From: Phymorhynchus buccinoides
Lineage: Eukaryota; Mollusca; Gastropoda; Neogastropoda; Raphitomidae
Reading direction: 5' to 3'
Assembly (NCBI GenBank): GCA_017654935.2
Contig: CM065690.1
Coordinates: forward strand, 29,065,352 to 29,129,351
DNA: 64,000 nt
Part shown: positions 62,842 to 64,000 of the stretch, piece after piece
How positions within the stretch are numbered: position 1 is the first letter of the stretch
How the letters are laid out: each line of letters begins with the position of its first letter
Notes under the pieces: generated by a model
The model's input: the letters and a program-made list of their open reading frames with translations, nothing else
Databases searched by the model: none
What the model was told of the DNA's origin: nothing
Translations under genes and position numbers: made by a program

Positions 62842-64000
62842 CAAAACACACACACACACACGCACGCACACGCACACACACACATGACTCAACGGATAAC
62901 CTTTGCAGGAGGAGGATGAGAAAGATTATGTTTTGAAGAGAGTTGTTTTGAGGGAGGACTTGAAAGAAGAGAGGCTGTTTGAGGTTCGGAGTGCAGAAGG
63001 GAGGCCATTCCAGGAGGAGGGAGCTTGGAAAGAAAAAGAACGTTCGCCAAGAGTTCTGGCACGGAAACGGGGGATCTGCAGAACGTGAGTGTTAGAGGAG
63101 GAGCGAAGCAGTCTAGTGGGAGTATAAATCGATAGAAGATCAGAGAGATATGATGGGGCCAAACCATTCAGCGACTTGTAACATAATAGAGAGAGTTTAT
63201 ACTCAATGCGCTTTTCAACAGGGAGCCAGTGGAGAGATTGAAGCAAAGGAGAAACATGAGAGGTCCTCGGGCATTTCAGGACGAGGCGAGCAGCATTATT
63301 TTGGACTTTCTGCAATTTAATCAGGAGATTTTGTGGGCAGCCAGCAAGGAGAGAATTACAGTAATCAAGTCTTGAAAGAACAAAGGCAGAAATGAGGGTT
63401 TTGGTGGCTTCTTCAGACAGAAGATGACGTACAGAACTGATGCGCCGAAGCTCCAAATAGCAAGCACGGCAGACAGAAGAAATTTGACTTTGAAAAGAGA
63501 GTGTCTGGTCCAGTACAACGCCTAGATTGCGCACGGTAGTAGAGGTCTGAATGAGAGAGTTTCCAAGTTGGACAGAAGTAGGGACAGAGATTGTAGACAT
63601 GAGCCTTTTTGATAGAATGAAAATCAGTTCAGTTTTGTCGTTGTTTAGCTGGAGCTTGTTGCAAGTCATCCATGCCTTGATGTCAGAAATACATAGCTGT
63701 GTACGTTCAATGATGGAGGGGAGTATAGAGATATCACCAGAGGTGTAGATTTGGTTGTCATCAGAGAAGCAGTGATGGTAAATGTCATGATGGGCCACAA
63801 TGTCAGAAATAGGTTGAGTGTATAGAACAAAAAGAATGGGACCCAGAACAGATCCCTGGGGAACTCCATGCTTCAAATCGGCTGAACTTGAAGAGAAGCC
63901 GTTGACAGAGACAACTTGAGTACGACCGGAGAGGTACGAGTGAAACCATGTCAGTGCATTAGAAGAGATGCCAAAAGTATGTTGAAGTCTAGAGAGGAGG
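62624..64000 (-). mobile_element. L2/CR1-like LINE, 3' part, running off the window
   Basis: On -, an uninterrupted frame enters at 64000 and ends at 62926. It contains TWFHSYLSGRTQVVSVNGF, KHGVPQGSVLGPILF, the catalytic FSDDNQIY (FxDD, with S for A), KLQLNNDKTELI, LGVVLDQTLSF, and a C-terminus with WLPVEKRIEYKL and PSSWNGLPS. The 3' UTR holds a (CA)n expansion (62766-62882) and ends CTTAGGGCTTTTGTTAAGAT, then (ATT)n at about 62624-62644. There is no frameshift in the visible ~1075 bp, so it is a relatively recent copy. Confidence 0.92.

Overview
This looks like nuclear DNA from an animal with a very repeat-rich genome. The repeat content (long CT/GA, CA/GT, TTTC and ATT tracts, tRNA-derived SINEs, L2/CR1-like LINEs, many palindromic MITEs, TTAGGG-like patches) and the two gene types suggest a mollusc, probably a marine gastropod. 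That is inference; no rRNA or mitochondrial marker is present. There are no operons, CRISPR arrays or prokaryotic genes. About 90% of the window is intron or intergenic repeat.

Gene 1 (+ strand, 2735-33880) is the 3' part of an AGC/PKC-like protein kinase gene. I could place eleven exons from open frame, GT/AG sites and codon phase. They cover the hinge, alphaE helix, HRD catalytic loop, DFG, APE, C-lobe, AGC tail, a cysteine-rich segment and a basic C-terminus (about 495 codons). The N-lobe lies to the left of the window. Ten of the eleven exons join in phase; the join between 18948 and 24251 does not, so an exon or splice site is missing there.

Gene 2 (- strand, 61832 down to 45045) is tail-to-tail with gene 1. 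Ten exons (about 1076 codons) encode a probable secreted or matrix protein: a reeler-like domain, two CC...CC anaphylatoxin-like cysteine modules, a Thr/Pro-rich linker, and a long charged C-terminus with an acidic block and an Arg-rich tail. One junction (59828 to 58693) would create a stop and is unresolved. The 11 kb between the genes holds a 5'-truncated LINE, simple repeats and MITEs. The right edge holds a second LINE.

Three points stand out. (1) A pair of hammerhead-ribozyme motifs lies 538 nt apart on the - strand at 28191-28248 and 28729-28786 inside a gene 1 intron, arranged like a retrozyme or Penelope-type terminal-repeat dimer. (2) Three introns in two genes carry tandem arrays whose repeat unit includes a copy of the functional 3' splice site (17561-18793, 30833-31331, 46546-50400), and another intron carries decayed copies of a 5' splice-site/exon end (31660-32370). 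(3) A TTAA-flanked, piggyBac-type MITE family has five copies here, one sitting exactly on the gene 1 stop codon.
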